A stretch of DNA of 14,426 bases, from positions 1-14,426 of the forward strand of contig JAKALI010000043.1 in the NCBI GenBank assembly GCA_021813195.1, in the 5' to 3' direction. This DNA comes from Pseudomonadota bacterium. GTDB taxonomy: Bacteria; Pseudomonadota; Alphaproteobacteria; Rhizobiales; Hyphomicrobiaceae. Below are positions 8,092 to 14,426 of the stretch, in pieces; the stretch's first letter is position 1, and each line of letters opens with the position of its first letter. The notes beneath the pieces were generated by a model. It had not been told where the DNA came from. It saw nothing but the letters and a program-made list of their open reading frames with translations, and ran no database searches. The translations under genes were made by a program, and so were the position numbers.

Positions 8092-8847
8092 TCAGCCGGC
8101 TTGGCGCATGCGTTCCACCCGCCAGGAATCGGGAGGCCGGGCAATTACTCCGAGAGCCTTGGGAGCCGCCCCTCTCGCTAAGCGCGTGGGATCGAGGCTC
8201 CATTTGCGCGCAATTTCCAGCACGTGCTCCTCGGTCGGATGGAGGATCAATTCGCCGCCAGCATCCCCTCTGCGATCTTGGACGCCCCGCAGTTCGAAGA
8301 GCTTGAGCCCCAGCGCGCGCTCTTCCTTTGTCGTCTTGCCCTTCGACCAAACGACACCTTCATCGCCGATGGCAAAGGCCCGCACGAGGCGACCATCGAT
8401 GACGCGCGCCCAGGCGAAAAAATCGACCGGAGGGAAAGCCACAAAATACTGAATTTCTGAAAAGCGTCCGCCCAGTCCCACGAGCAACGGCGTCGCCTTG
8501 TCGACGAAGGAACGCCCCATCGGCTGGGGCAGCGGTAGGCCGACAACGAACGTCCAGCCGTTGACGGGCGGCGTTACGAACACATGGTACTCGCCTAAAC
8601 GGGCATCGTAGACCGCGCCAATTCCCGAATTCCAATTGCAGGGTTGCGGGTCGCGAAGACCTAAAGCTTCAACGACAGCAGCCGTATCGCGGCTGCGAAT
8701 CGCCAGCCACGCCATGCGATAGCCGAATGCAGCGGGTTCGTCAGGCTCGGTTGCGAAAATCACGCGGCTGTCGCCGAGCCGCGGCGCTAATCCCCATGCC
8801 GCTATGGCCAGCGTGACGAGCACGAGCACTAGGATGGTTGGAATCAC
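8092..8847 (-). CDS. Membrane-anchored conserved hypothetical protein
   Basis: The 251-residue product has one N-terminal hydrophobic segment (TILVLVLVTLAIAAWGLAP, about 4-22) with little positive charge before it, then a globular domain. Segments that look conserved are FGYRMAWLAIRSRDTAAVVE, NWNSGIGAVYD, VFVTPPVNGWTFVVGLPLP, FFAWARVIDGRLVRAFAIGDEG and GGELILHPTEEHVLEIARKW. I recall similar uncharacterised proteins in other proteobacteria, but no domain name or activity I can support. The region around 'ARVIDGRLVRAF' resembles the beta-rich face of proteins that carry a WSL-type C-terminal end (KWSLDPTRL), which is only a description. The start is GTG 8847 with GGGAGGG on the minus strand 7 bases upstream, a strong ribosome binding site. 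It could be exported and anchored, with the domain in the periplasm or the cytoplasm. No co-transcribed partner is evident; the next minus-strand gene is about 480 bases upstream. Confidence 0.8.
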   Translation of the reverse strand: MIPTILVLVLVTLAIAAWGLAPRLGDSRVIFATEPDEPAAFGYRMAWLAIRSRDTAAVVEALGLRDPQPCNWNSGIGAVYDARLGEYHVFVTPPVNGWTFVVGLPLPQPMGRSFVDKATPLLVGLGGRFSEIQYFVAFPPVDFFAWARVIDGRLVRAFAIGDEGVVWSKGKTTKEERALGLKLFELRGVQDRRGDAGGELILHPTEEHVLEIARKWSLDPTRLARGAAPKALGVIARPPDSWRVERMRQAG

Positions 8848-9273
8848 GTCAGCACCCTCCCGCTCGCCGCAGTTAAATCGGCGTCGCCCGGCTATTCAAG
8901 AATGTGCAGGACGGTCGCGGTGGAAATCGACAAAGCTCGTCGCGCAAACGAGGCCAGCCTGAAGGAAGCCTGAGGCAGCGGGGGCAAATCCTCTGAGCCG
9001 CGTATCAGGCCAGCCTCTCGAAGCGCGAATGTGCTCTGGAGAGAGGGCGAAGAGCACACTCATAATGTCGAACACGAGCCCTTTGACTGCCTCGCCAACT
9101 TCAAGCGCTACGCACGAGGCTGTCGGCAGGCTCGCCGACAGGTTCCCTTTAGAGGAGGGGGGTGACGTCCCGCAGACAGTTCCGTGACAGACGTGTGACG
9201 AAACGGCGGGTGTGGCAAATTTTTCTCGTCCAATTCGGTTCGTCTTACAAGCGCCAGTACTGCCGGCTGGCTG
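8848..9273. other. Gap without a convincing gene
   Basis: This stretch lies upstream of the membrane-anchored hypothetical gene and downstream of the TIGR02001 gene on the minus strand. Open frames exist on both strands but have no domain, hydrophobic pattern or consistent ribosome site. A perfect 8-bp hairpin (9120-9141) and the 3' side of the terminator (9274-9305) are the only structures I see. The promoter of the 8847 gene should be here, but I could not place a confident -35/-10. Confidence 0.6.
9120..9141. repeat. Perfect inverted repeat in the intergenic gap
   Basis: Arms CTGTCGGC (9120-9127) and GCCGACAG (9134-9141) are perfect 8-base complements around the loop AGGCTC. On the plus strand it is followed by GTTCCCTTT, weakly T-rich; on the minus strand no T tract follows. 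It could be a weak terminator, a processed RNA hairpin, or a palindromic binding site. No gene on the plus strand ends just before it. Confidence 0.5.
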
Positions 9274-9305
9274 GAAATAAAATCGGGACCCCAGAGGGTC
9301 CCGAT
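9274..9305 (-). terminator. Rho-independent terminator of the TIGR02001 gene
   Basis: ATCGGGACCC (9282-9291) and GGGTCCCGAT (9296-9305) make a perfect 10-bp stem with loop CAGA. Read on the minus strand the stem is followed by TTTATTT (from 9281-9275). It begins about 25 bases beyond the stop codon at 9330, the expected place for transcription end of that gene. Confidence 0.9.
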
Positions 9306-9329
9306 CGCATGTCGGCATGTTCGGCAGGA

Positions 9330-10058
9330 TTAGGGAACGGTGACCTTGGCCGAGAACACAAAGCGCTCGTCGGCAAGACCATCTTCGATGTCCGTATCCC
9401 AATAACGGAAGTCCATGGTAAAGTTCTCGACAGCGACTTCCAGACCAGCGTTCCAGTACACATAATCGGGCACGCCAAAGCCGAAGGCATCCGCAGAGGG
9501 GAAAGACAGATTCTCTGAATAGCCGACCAAGCCGCTGATTGACGGGCTGAAAATTCCGACCTTAGGCAGAGCGTACGATAACGACCCTTCGACGGTCCAT
9601 GTCTCAGCATAATTGTCGGAGTCGGGGGTGTAGAAGAACGTCACACCAGCGTTGAGGTCTTTTACGATGTCGGTCGAAGCACCCGCCTTCAATTCGATAT
9701 AATCGAAATCATCATCCGCGGCCGGATACAGATAACCCAGAATGCCGAAGTCAAAGTTGATCTGTCCGAGAGACGGTGTAATGCCAGCGTAGAGATCGAG
9801 CTCATAGGGCCCGAAGGAATCTGCAATGTTCGACGCCCAGGCACCCGCGTAAAAGATGCCGTAGGTCATATCGATCGAACCCTGAGCGGCAGGGTCCTCG
9901 TTGTTGAACGATATGCCGCGGAACACGTAGTCGCTCGTTCCGCCGACCGTCATCGACCACGAAAACTCGCGATTTTCCGCGGCCGCGGGTGCGCTGAAAG
10001 CCGCAGCGGCCAGAACCACGGCACCGAGCGTGCCGGCTGCTCTTTTCATCATCGTCAT
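9330..10058 (-). CDS. TIGR02001 family envelope protein (Gcw_chp)
   Basis: Members are exported proteins, predicted to be beta-rich outer-membrane barrels of unproven function. The 242-residue product has a clear signal peptide (MMKRAAGTLGAVVLAAAAFS, then APAAA) with likely cleavage around residue 27. The family hallmark GGTSDYVFRGISF lies at about 39-51, right after cleavage as usual. The rest alternates polar and hydrophobic residues with many Tyr, Asp and Gly (YAGAWASNI, YELDLYAGI, FDFGILGYLYP, MDFRYWDTDI), as in barrel strands. The C-terminal end is FVFSAKVTVP; it lacks a terminal aromatic, unlike many barrels. ATG 10058 has GAGAGGA on the minus strand a few bases upstream. A dedicated terminator follows, so it is likely a single-gene transcript. 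Calling it an outer-membrane protein follows the family prediction, not direct evidence. Confidence 0.88.
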   Translation of the reverse strand: MTMMKRAAGTLGAVVLAAAAFSAPAAAENREFSWSMTVGGTSDYVFRGISFNNEDPAAQGSIDMTYGIFYAGAWASNIADSFGPYELDLYAGITPSLGQINFDFGILGYLYPAADDDFDYIELKAGASTDIVKDLNAGVTFFYTPDSDNYAETWTVEGSLSYALPKVGIFSPSISGLVGYSENLSFPSADAFGFGVPDYVYWNAGLEVAVENFTMDFRYWDTDIEDGLADERFVFSAKVTVP

Positions 10059-10515
10059 TATCCTCTCAACCCCCGTGTTGCAGTCCTGGCATTCGTCGCC
10101 TGCCGAGAAACCTGCACTGACCGCCTTCCAATCCCCCTCGCCGCCATCAAAAGCGCCGAAAGATTCGATCTAGTCTTGACGAGATGAAAACCGCAAACTG
10201 GCTGCACCGGCAAGCCATTCGAGCGCTTTGAGGGAAGGTTGCCCACGACGTGATGCGAATTGGCCACGCCTGGGCAAAATTGATCTGTTACTGATCACAA
10301 AAAGCCTAAAATCCATTCAAGTTGTACGCCAATCTCGTTGTCGTAGGCATCCTCAACAACATTTTTAGCGCAACACCGAGGCTCGGGCGATCGGCATCGG
10401 CACGACCAACATTTGCGTATAATCATCACCCGATGCCGGCCAACACCTCCCGCCGTCTCGTGTTGCGGGAGCTGAGAGGCGCGGTTCCCTTGAAAAAATC
10501 GAGACCGCCAAGCCC
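10059..10515. other. Divergent intergenic region
   Basis: This 457-base gap separates divergent genes and should hold both promoters. Short open frames here (for example from 10322 on the plus strand and 10267 on the minus strand) lack domain features and ribosome sites. The AT-richer centre (about 10270-10375) contains a 17-base inverted repeat, TGATC-N7-GATCA. I could not place a -35/-10 pair with confidence. Confidence 0.55.
10281..10297. promoter_or_regulatory. Inverted repeat TGATC-N7-GATCA, possible operator
   Basis: TGATC (10281-10285) and GATCA (10293-10297) are inverted around TGTTACT, near the middle of the divergent gap. The spacing would suit a dimeric regulator of either divergent gene. 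It does not match FNR/FixK (TTGAT-N4-ATCAA), and no regulator gene is next to it, so this is a structural observation with weak support. Confidence 0.25.
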
Positions 10516-11331
10516 ATGGCTCTGCCCGCTCAACCTCTGACAGAGTTTCCCGCCAACGGCGTCCGCCCGGTCGCGCTCGTCACCGGCGCCGCCCGCCGGA
10601 TCGGTCGGGCGATTGCCATTGATCTCGCCGCCAACGGGTTCGACGTTGCCATCCATTATCGCCATTCGGCCCGCGAGGCTGAGGACGCCGCAGAGGCTGC
10701 GCGCGCTTTCGGTGGGAGGTCCGTAGCACTTGCTGCTGACCTCGCCGATCCCGATGCTCTCGAGCGGCTCATGCCAGCCTGTCGCGAGGCGCTCGGACCA
10801 CCTCAGTGCCTGGTCAATAATGCCAGCGAGTTCCTGCCCGACACGGTGGAAACCGTGTCTCTGAGCCGTTGGGCGGCCCATCACGACATCAATTTGCGCG
10901 CCCCGGTTTTTCTGGCTCAGGCCCTTGCCCGCGGACTGCCCGACGGCGCGACCGGCAACGTCATCAACATTATCGACCAGCGAGTGTGGAAACTGACCCC
11001 AGAGTTCTTCTCCTATACGTTGTCCAAGGCCGGACTGTGGACCGCGACGCGCACCCTGGCTCAAGCGCTTGCACCACGCATTCGCGTCAATGCCATTGGG
11101 CCCGGACCCGTCTTGCAGAGTGTCCACCAAACGCCCGCGGATTTTGCCGCGGAGGTCGCCGCCACGCTGTTGCAGCGGGGGCCGACCCCGGATGAAATCG
11201 CCGCCGCCGTCCGGTTCATCCTCGCCGCTCCGGCTATGACCGGGCAGATGATCGCGCTCGATGGCGGACAGCATCTGGCTTGGACTGACGGCGAGCACAT
11301 CGCACCCACAACCGCCAGTCGCGACCCCTGA
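10516..11331 (+). CDS. SDR-family pteridine reductase-like protein (FolM/PTR1 type)
   Basis: Short-chain dehydrogenases of this type use NADPH to reduce pterins such as dihydromonapterin (FolM) or biopterin/folate (PTR1). The 271-residue product has cofactor loop TGAARRIG (23-30) with Arg in place of the usual Gly, then HYRHSAREAE, both typical of the pteridine reductase branch. NNASEF follows at 101-106. The catalytic set appears as Asp154, Tyr167 and Lys171: Asp stands 13 residues before Tyr, where common SDRs have Ser. This is the Asp-Tyr-Lys spacing known from PTR1. The C-terminal part has RVNAIGPGPV and MTGQMIALDGGQHLAW. ATG 10516 gives the usual N-terminus, but its ribosome site is weak. 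No folB or folK lies next to it, although such SDRs are often beside pterin genes. The exact substrate is inferred. Confidence 0.88.
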   Translation: MALPAQPLTEFPANGVRPVALVTGAARRIGRAIAIDLAANGFDVAIHYRHSAREAEDAAEAARAFGGRSVALAADLADPDALERLMPACREALGPPQCLVNNASEFLPDTVETVSLSRWAAHHDINLRAPVFLAQALARGLPDGATGNVINIIDQRVWKLTPEFFSYTLSKAGLWTATRTLAQALAPRIRVNAIGPGPVLQSVHQTPADFAAEVAATLLQRGPTPDEIAAAVRFILAAPAMTGQMIALDGGQHLAWTDGEHIAPTTASRDP

Positions 11332-11476
11332 TGATGATCGCGAACGATTTTTCTGCCAGCCCCAGTTGCGACCGAGCCAGACTTGCCACAATTCCTCCCC
11401 GCACTGCCCCAACTCGCGCCCTAAACCTGATCCAACGTCGCAAGCTCCCGTGCGGTAACCCATCGTCAACCGATCT

Positions 11477-11494
11477 TTAAGGTTAAGCCTTTAG
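11477..11494 (+). promoter_or_regulatory. Cluster of TTAA-type half sites upstream of the tandem pair
   Basis: TTAA (11477-11480), TTAA (11483-11486) and TTAG (11491-11494) crowd in front of the first glucosaminidase-like gene. On the minus strand the first two read TTAACCTTAA. They resemble CtrA half-sites but do not form a TTAA-N7-TTAA pair, so the site is a weak candidate for cell-cycle control or simply an AT-rich promoter core. Confidence 0.25.
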
Positions 11495-11552
11495 GAACGG
11501 TTGCCGGTGTTGGGTGCCCAAATGGGCGCCGCGTTCGAGATTGGACCGACAG

Positions 11553-12779
11553 ATGACGAATGCCCGAACCGGAGCGCATTTCGCTGCCGCCATTTGCTTA
11601 TGCCTCGTCACCGTTTCCCCCGCGACCGCGGCCTCGTCTCTGCCGCCGATTAAGGTCTCCCCTTCTAATCGTGTCCCCGATTGCGCCACCCCCGGGCGCC
11701 TCATGGCCTATCTGAACCAGCGCAATCCGCGGCTCGATCCCCGCTATGGCGACATCACCGTCGCCTACATGCGCATCGGTGAGGAGTTGGGTGTCAGGTG
11801 GGACTACGCCTTCTTCCAGATGCTTCTGGAGACCGGCAGCCTCACCTACAAGGGCGACGTAAAACCGGAGCAGAACAATTTCGCCGGTCTTGGCGCGACG
11901 GGGAAAGGTGCGCGCGGCGAGCGGTTCCCCGACATCGAAACAGGTGTGCGCGCCCATCTCCAGCACGTCCTACTGTATGCGGGCGAGACGATCGACAATC
12001 CGGTCGCCGAGCGCACGCGCAACATTCAGGCGTGGGGTGTTCTGACAAAGTGGCAGCAGTCGCTCAAAGGTCCCGTCACCTATGCCAATCTCGCGGCAAA
12101 GTGGGCGCCGTCCAGTCGCGGCTACACGCGCGACATGGCGGCAATCGCTGAGGGTTTCTACGATGGCGCGTGCAAGGCCGCTGACCCCGCTCCGCAGATG
12201 CTCGTAGCCGCGCGCCCACACAGCCCCAATTCGGAAATCGCCGAAGTCGGGCCGAAGGCGACATTAAAAGGCACCGAACTCGCCGAACAGGCGGTTGCGC
12301 AGGCACGTCAATCGGGCGAGGGTGGCAAGTCGTCGCTTGGAGCCGGCGCTCTGGCCAAGGCCGCGGCCTCATCATCTGTCATCAACAGCGATGGGATTGC
12401 ACCCGAAATCAAAATCCTGAATGCGGCCGCGCCCGCCGAGACCGACGCAAACTCGAGCGGGCTGCCTCCCGCCAGCGACACCGCCAAGATCACCACAGCC
12501 GCGGTCGCCGGCGGTGCCAAACCTCAGGGCGCACCCAAGGCTGCGAAGACGTCCTGCCGCGTCTGGCAGGCGAGCTATGGTGGTTCGAAAGCCATCATCA
12601 TTCGAGCATCGTCATCGGGGACCACGAACTACACCGTGCTCGACGTCAACGAAGGCGCTGAGAAGAAAGAGGCCGAAGCCTACATCACCGCGTATGCCAA
12701 GGGCGGTGAGGCAATCGGAGAGTTCCCCAATCAGAATGCAGCCCTCGACAAAGCCTTCGAGCTCTGTCCGGAAGGCTGA
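11553..12779 (+). CDS. Exported glucosaminidase-like protein with Cys-bracketed C-terminal module (paralog 1)
   Basis: The 408-residue product has a signal peptide (TGAHFAAAICLCLVTVSPAT, then AAS). Residues about 44-207 form a domain with features of GH73-type N-acetylglucosaminidases: YMRIGEELGVRWDYAFFQ, LLETGSL with candidate catalytic Glu93, NNFAGLGATG (from 108), and FPDIETGVRAHLQHVLLYAG. This would cleave or bind peptidoglycan glycan in the periplasm. A 120-residue Ala/Ser-rich linker follows. The last 74 residues hold a module from Cys335 to Cys405 that I do not recognise. Mature cysteines are exactly four (44, 207, 335, 405), suggesting one disulfide per domain. ATG 11553 is preferred because it puts the signal peptide at the N-terminus; a GTG at 11514 would add 13 residues. 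The paralog follows after 61 bases. Activity is inferred; the assignment to GH73 is by motif resemblance. Confidence 0.8.
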   Translation: MTNARTGAHFAAAICLCLVTVSPATAASSLPPIKVSPSNRVPDCATPGRLMAYLNQRNPRLDPRYGDITVAYMRIGEELGVRWDYAFFQMLLETGSLTYKGDVKPEQNNFAGLGATGKGARGERFPDIETGVRAHLQHVLLYAGETIDNPVAERTRNIQAWGVLTKWQQSLKGPVTYANLAAKWAPSSRGYTRDMAAIAEGFYDGACKAADPAPQMLVAARPHSPNSEIAEVGPKATLKGTELAEQAVAQARQSGEGGKSSLGAGALAKAAASSSVINSDGIAPEIKILNAAAPAETDANSSGLPPASDTAKITTAAVAGGAKPQGAPKAAKTSCRVWQASYGGSKAIIIRASSSGTTNYTVLDVNEGAEKKEAEAYITAYAKGGEAIGEFPNQNAALDKAFELCPEG

Positions 12780-12840
12780 TACCTGCGGCCCATTTTGTGC
12801 CGTCCGACACGCGGACGTCGGCGTTGCGCCAGGAGAACCG

Positions 12841-13968
12841 ATGCGAAGGTCTGGAACGCATGGCGCACGGATGTCGGTTGGCTTAATGCGTTTCGCCATC
12901 GCCGCACGCCTCAGTCTGGTGGTTTTGGCCTTGGCGCCGGCGGCCCACGCCGCCACCGCGATCTCGCCGGAGATCCGCATGCACGCGGCCAACACCGTGC
13001 CGGCTTGTGTCACGCCGGAGCGCTTGATGGCCTTTCTCAAAGAGCGTAACCCGCGCCTCGATGCTCGATTTTCCGATATCGCCCGCTGGTACAAGCACTA
13101 CGGTGAGGGCTGGCGCGTGCGCTGGGACTACGCCTTTTTTCAGATGGCGATCGAGACCAATTTCTTGACGTTCCGGCGCCCGGACGGCCGCATGGGCGAC
13201 GTTGATCCCCGCCAGAACAATTTTGCCGGGATCGGCACCACGGGTGGGGGCGTGCCTGGCGATCGGTTCCCGGATGTGAAAACGGGCGTGCTGGCTCAGA
13301 TCCAGCATCTGGTTGCCTACTCGGGCGAACGGCTTGCGGAACCCGTCGCGCCCCGCACGCGCTTGAAACAGGATCACATCATTCAAGCCTCCGCGGCGCT
13401 GGGACGGCCGGTCCGTTTTTCGGATTTGGCCCGTCGGTGGGCGGTCGACCCCAAATACGGCACGTCGATCGCCTGGGTCGCAGAGCAGTTTCGCACGCGC
13501 TATTGTCAGGAACCCTCCGCGCGGCAGGCCCCGAAATGGAAGCCTGCGCCAGCGGCAGTGCGTGCAGCGGCCGTCCCACCGCCTTCGAGCTCAGCGACTG
13601 CGAAACCTGCAACTGGCCATTCGGCGCCAAACCAAGCGCCCACGCTTGCCGCGAGACCGACACCAAGCCTACAGGCGTTGCCTGTTGATGTGGCGCCGCG
13701 GGCATCGAACTCCGCCTCGGCTCAACCTGGCAACGCGCCGCGGTGTCAGATCCGCTCCGCGCGCTATGGCGGCCGCAAAGCCGTCCTCATTCGCGCCGAG
13801 CGCGGAGACACGATCGAACTCACCGCGCTGACCGTGTTGGAGGGCTTCGAAAGGAGCATGACCGATCGCTTCATCGCCGAGCATGCACAGGGTGGTGCAA
13901 GCATCGGCGAATTCCACGACGAGGAGGCCGCGCTGACCAGAGCCCGCGAAGTGTGTCCCGCGGCGTAG
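12841..13968 (+). CDS. Exported glucosaminidase-like protein with Cys-bracketed C-terminal module (paralog 2)
   Basis: The 375-residue product repeats the architecture of its upstream neighbour. A signal peptide (MRFAIAARLSLVVLALAPAA, then HAA) precedes a glucosaminidase-like domain (about 56-222). That domain has WRVRWDYAFFQ, AIETNFL with candidate catalytic Glu105, NNFAGIGTTGGG (from 126) and FPDVKTGVLAQIQHLVAYSG. The linker is Pro/Ala-rich and unlike that of paralog 1. The C-terminal module runs from Cys302 to Cys372, with YGGRKAVLIRA and GGASIGEF. Mature cysteines are again four (56, 222, 302, 372), at matching places. The loop after the candidate Glu is longer than in paralog 1 (RRPDGRMGDVDPRQ). 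AGGAG at 12831-12835 lies 5 bases before ATG 12841, fixing the start; an open extension back to 12421 overlaps paralog 1 and is rejected. Co-transcription with paralog 1 is likely. Confidence 0.82.
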   Translation: MRRSGTHGARMSVGLMRFAIAARLSLVVLALAPAAHAATAISPEIRMHAANTVPACVTPERLMAFLKERNPRLDARFSDIARWYKHYGEGWRVRWDYAFFQMAIETNFLTFRRPDGRMGDVDPRQNNFAGIGTTGGGVPGDRFPDVKTGVLAQIQHLVAYSGERLAEPVAPRTRLKQDHIIQASAALGRPVRFSDLARRWAVDPKYGTSIAWVAEQFRTRYCQEPSARQAPKWKPAPAAVRAAAVPPPSSSATAKPATGHSAPNQAPTLAARPTPSLQALPVDVAPRASNSASAQPGNAPRCQIRSARYGGRKAVLIRAERGDTIELTALTVLEGFERSMTDRFIAEHAQGGASIGEFHDEEAALTRAREVCPAA

Positions 13969-14208
13969 TGGGGCCACGGGCCGCGCAAACCGCACCCGTG
14001 TGGTGGGGTCGCGCGCCGGCGTTGCAACCGTCGCGGAGACAAAGGGCGTGATGGTGCGCCTCGCGGCAGACTGCCCCCGGGCGCGAGTCCAACTCTGCCT
14101 CGATTGAGGAGCACGCCAGCTGCGACCAGCCGCACACACGTCCACCCGGCACCTGGGTGTTCATTGACAATCCAGCAAGCGGCCCACTAAATGCGCGGCA
14201 TCCCGATT

Positions 14209-14284
14209 GGGGCCGTAGCTCAGATGGGAGAGCGCTGCAATCGCACTGCAGAGGTCAGGGGTTCGATTCCCCTCGGCTCCACCA
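14209..14284 (+). tRNA. tRNA-Ala (anticodon CGC)
   Basis: The 76-base sequence folds into a full cloverleaf: acceptor GGGGCCG/CGGCTCC, D arm GCTC/GAGC, anticodon arm CTGCA/TGCAG, T arm AGGGG/CCCCT with loop TTCGATT, and encoded CCA at 14282-14284. The anticodon CGC is at 14242-14244 and reads GCG alanine codons, which are very frequent in this GC-rich DNA. The G3-U70 wobble pair, the main identity element for alanyl-tRNA synthetase, is present. It stands 240 bases after the second glucosaminidase-like gene, and I see no other tRNA beside it. Confidence 0.97.
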
Positions 14285-14426
14285 ATTAAATCAGGTACTT
14301 AGACTCCTCTCGCCAAACTCCCGAAAATCTGGGCACACACCGAGAAGGTGATGCGCAGAGATACGAGCAAACATGGCGGTACTGTTTGCGCGCGGTGCTT
14401 GGTGGGAGCGGCGGCGGAGGCCTGAA

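Noticed and set aside
8896..9402. 168-codon minus-strand frame in the intergenic gap
   Set aside because: It overlaps the TIGR02001 gene and its terminator, and shows no domain or ribosome site.
9162..9518. Plus-strand frame after a GAGGAGGGGGG tract
   Set aside because: The purine tract is too close to the GTG (3 bases), and the frame runs antisense into the TIGR02001 gene without domain features.
10426..11469. 347-codon open frame on the minus strand across the SDR gene
   Set aside because: Composition is low-complexity Gly/Arg/Gln and it lies opposite an SDR with complete catalytic motifs.
12421..12840. Upstream extension of paralog 2
   Set aside because: It would overlap paralog 1 out of frame and bury the signal peptide; AGGAG before ATG 12841 fixes the start.
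13975..14000. Imperfect hairpin CACGGG/CCCGTG after paralog 2
   Set aside because: It has a 14-base loop and no T tract, so I could not support a terminator call.
14351..14425. Possible 24-residue peptide MRRDTSKHGG... after the tRNA
   Set aside because: Too short and without conserved context; AAGG is only 2 bases before the ATG. An alternative ATG at 14373 runs off the window.
14209..14426. tRNA-Ala as an integration site for a mobile element
   Set aside because: No integrase gene or repeat of the tRNA 3' end is seen, and only 142 bases follow the tRNA in this window.

Overview
The window is GC-rich, densely coded DNA from what looks like an alphaproteobacterium, probably in the Hyphomicrobiales. 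This rests on codon use, a large pyruvate phosphate dikinase, a TIGR02001-type envelope protein, TTAACC/TTAGCC (CtrA-like) motifs, and lineage-style secreted glucosaminidase-like proteins. The lineage call is inference. I see no insertion sequence, phage gene, CRISPR array or replication origin.

Layout. (1) 1-1838, plus strand: the 3' end of nadB (L-aspartate oxidase), then nadC (quinolinate phosphoribosyltransferase), consecutive steps of de novo NAD synthesis, then a 74-residue protein with two membrane helices. (2) 1853-4540, minus strand: ppdK, convergent with the small gene. The two stop codons lie in mirror-image arms of one inverted repeat. (3) 4753-8073, plus strand: an M20 zinc peptidase, a secreted RNase T2, a membrane-anchored hypothetical protein, and a small very basic protein preceded by a CtrA-like motif. 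(4) 8092-10058, minus strand: a membrane-anchored conserved hypothetical protein, and a TIGR02001-family envelope protein with a clear intrinsic terminator. (5) 10516-13968, plus strand: a pteridine-reductase-like SDR (FolM/PTR1 type), then two tandem paralogous exported glucosaminidase-like proteins. (6) 14209-14284: tRNA-Ala with anticodon CGC.

How the genes relate. nadB and nadC work in sequence on iminoaspartate and quinolinate. ppdK is central carbon metabolism at the PEP/pyruvate node. The M20 peptidase and RNase T2 could both act in nutrient scavenging, but only their shared direction links them. The most interesting part is the tandem pair at 11553-13968. Both proteins have a signal peptide, a glucosaminidase-like domain with a candidate catalytic Glu, a variable low-complexity linker, and a 71-residue C-terminal module bracketed by two cysteines. 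That module aligns between the two proteins without a gap. All four cysteines of each mature protein sit at matching places. I do not recognise the C-terminal module. It may be an undescribed envelope or peptidoglycan-targeting domain.
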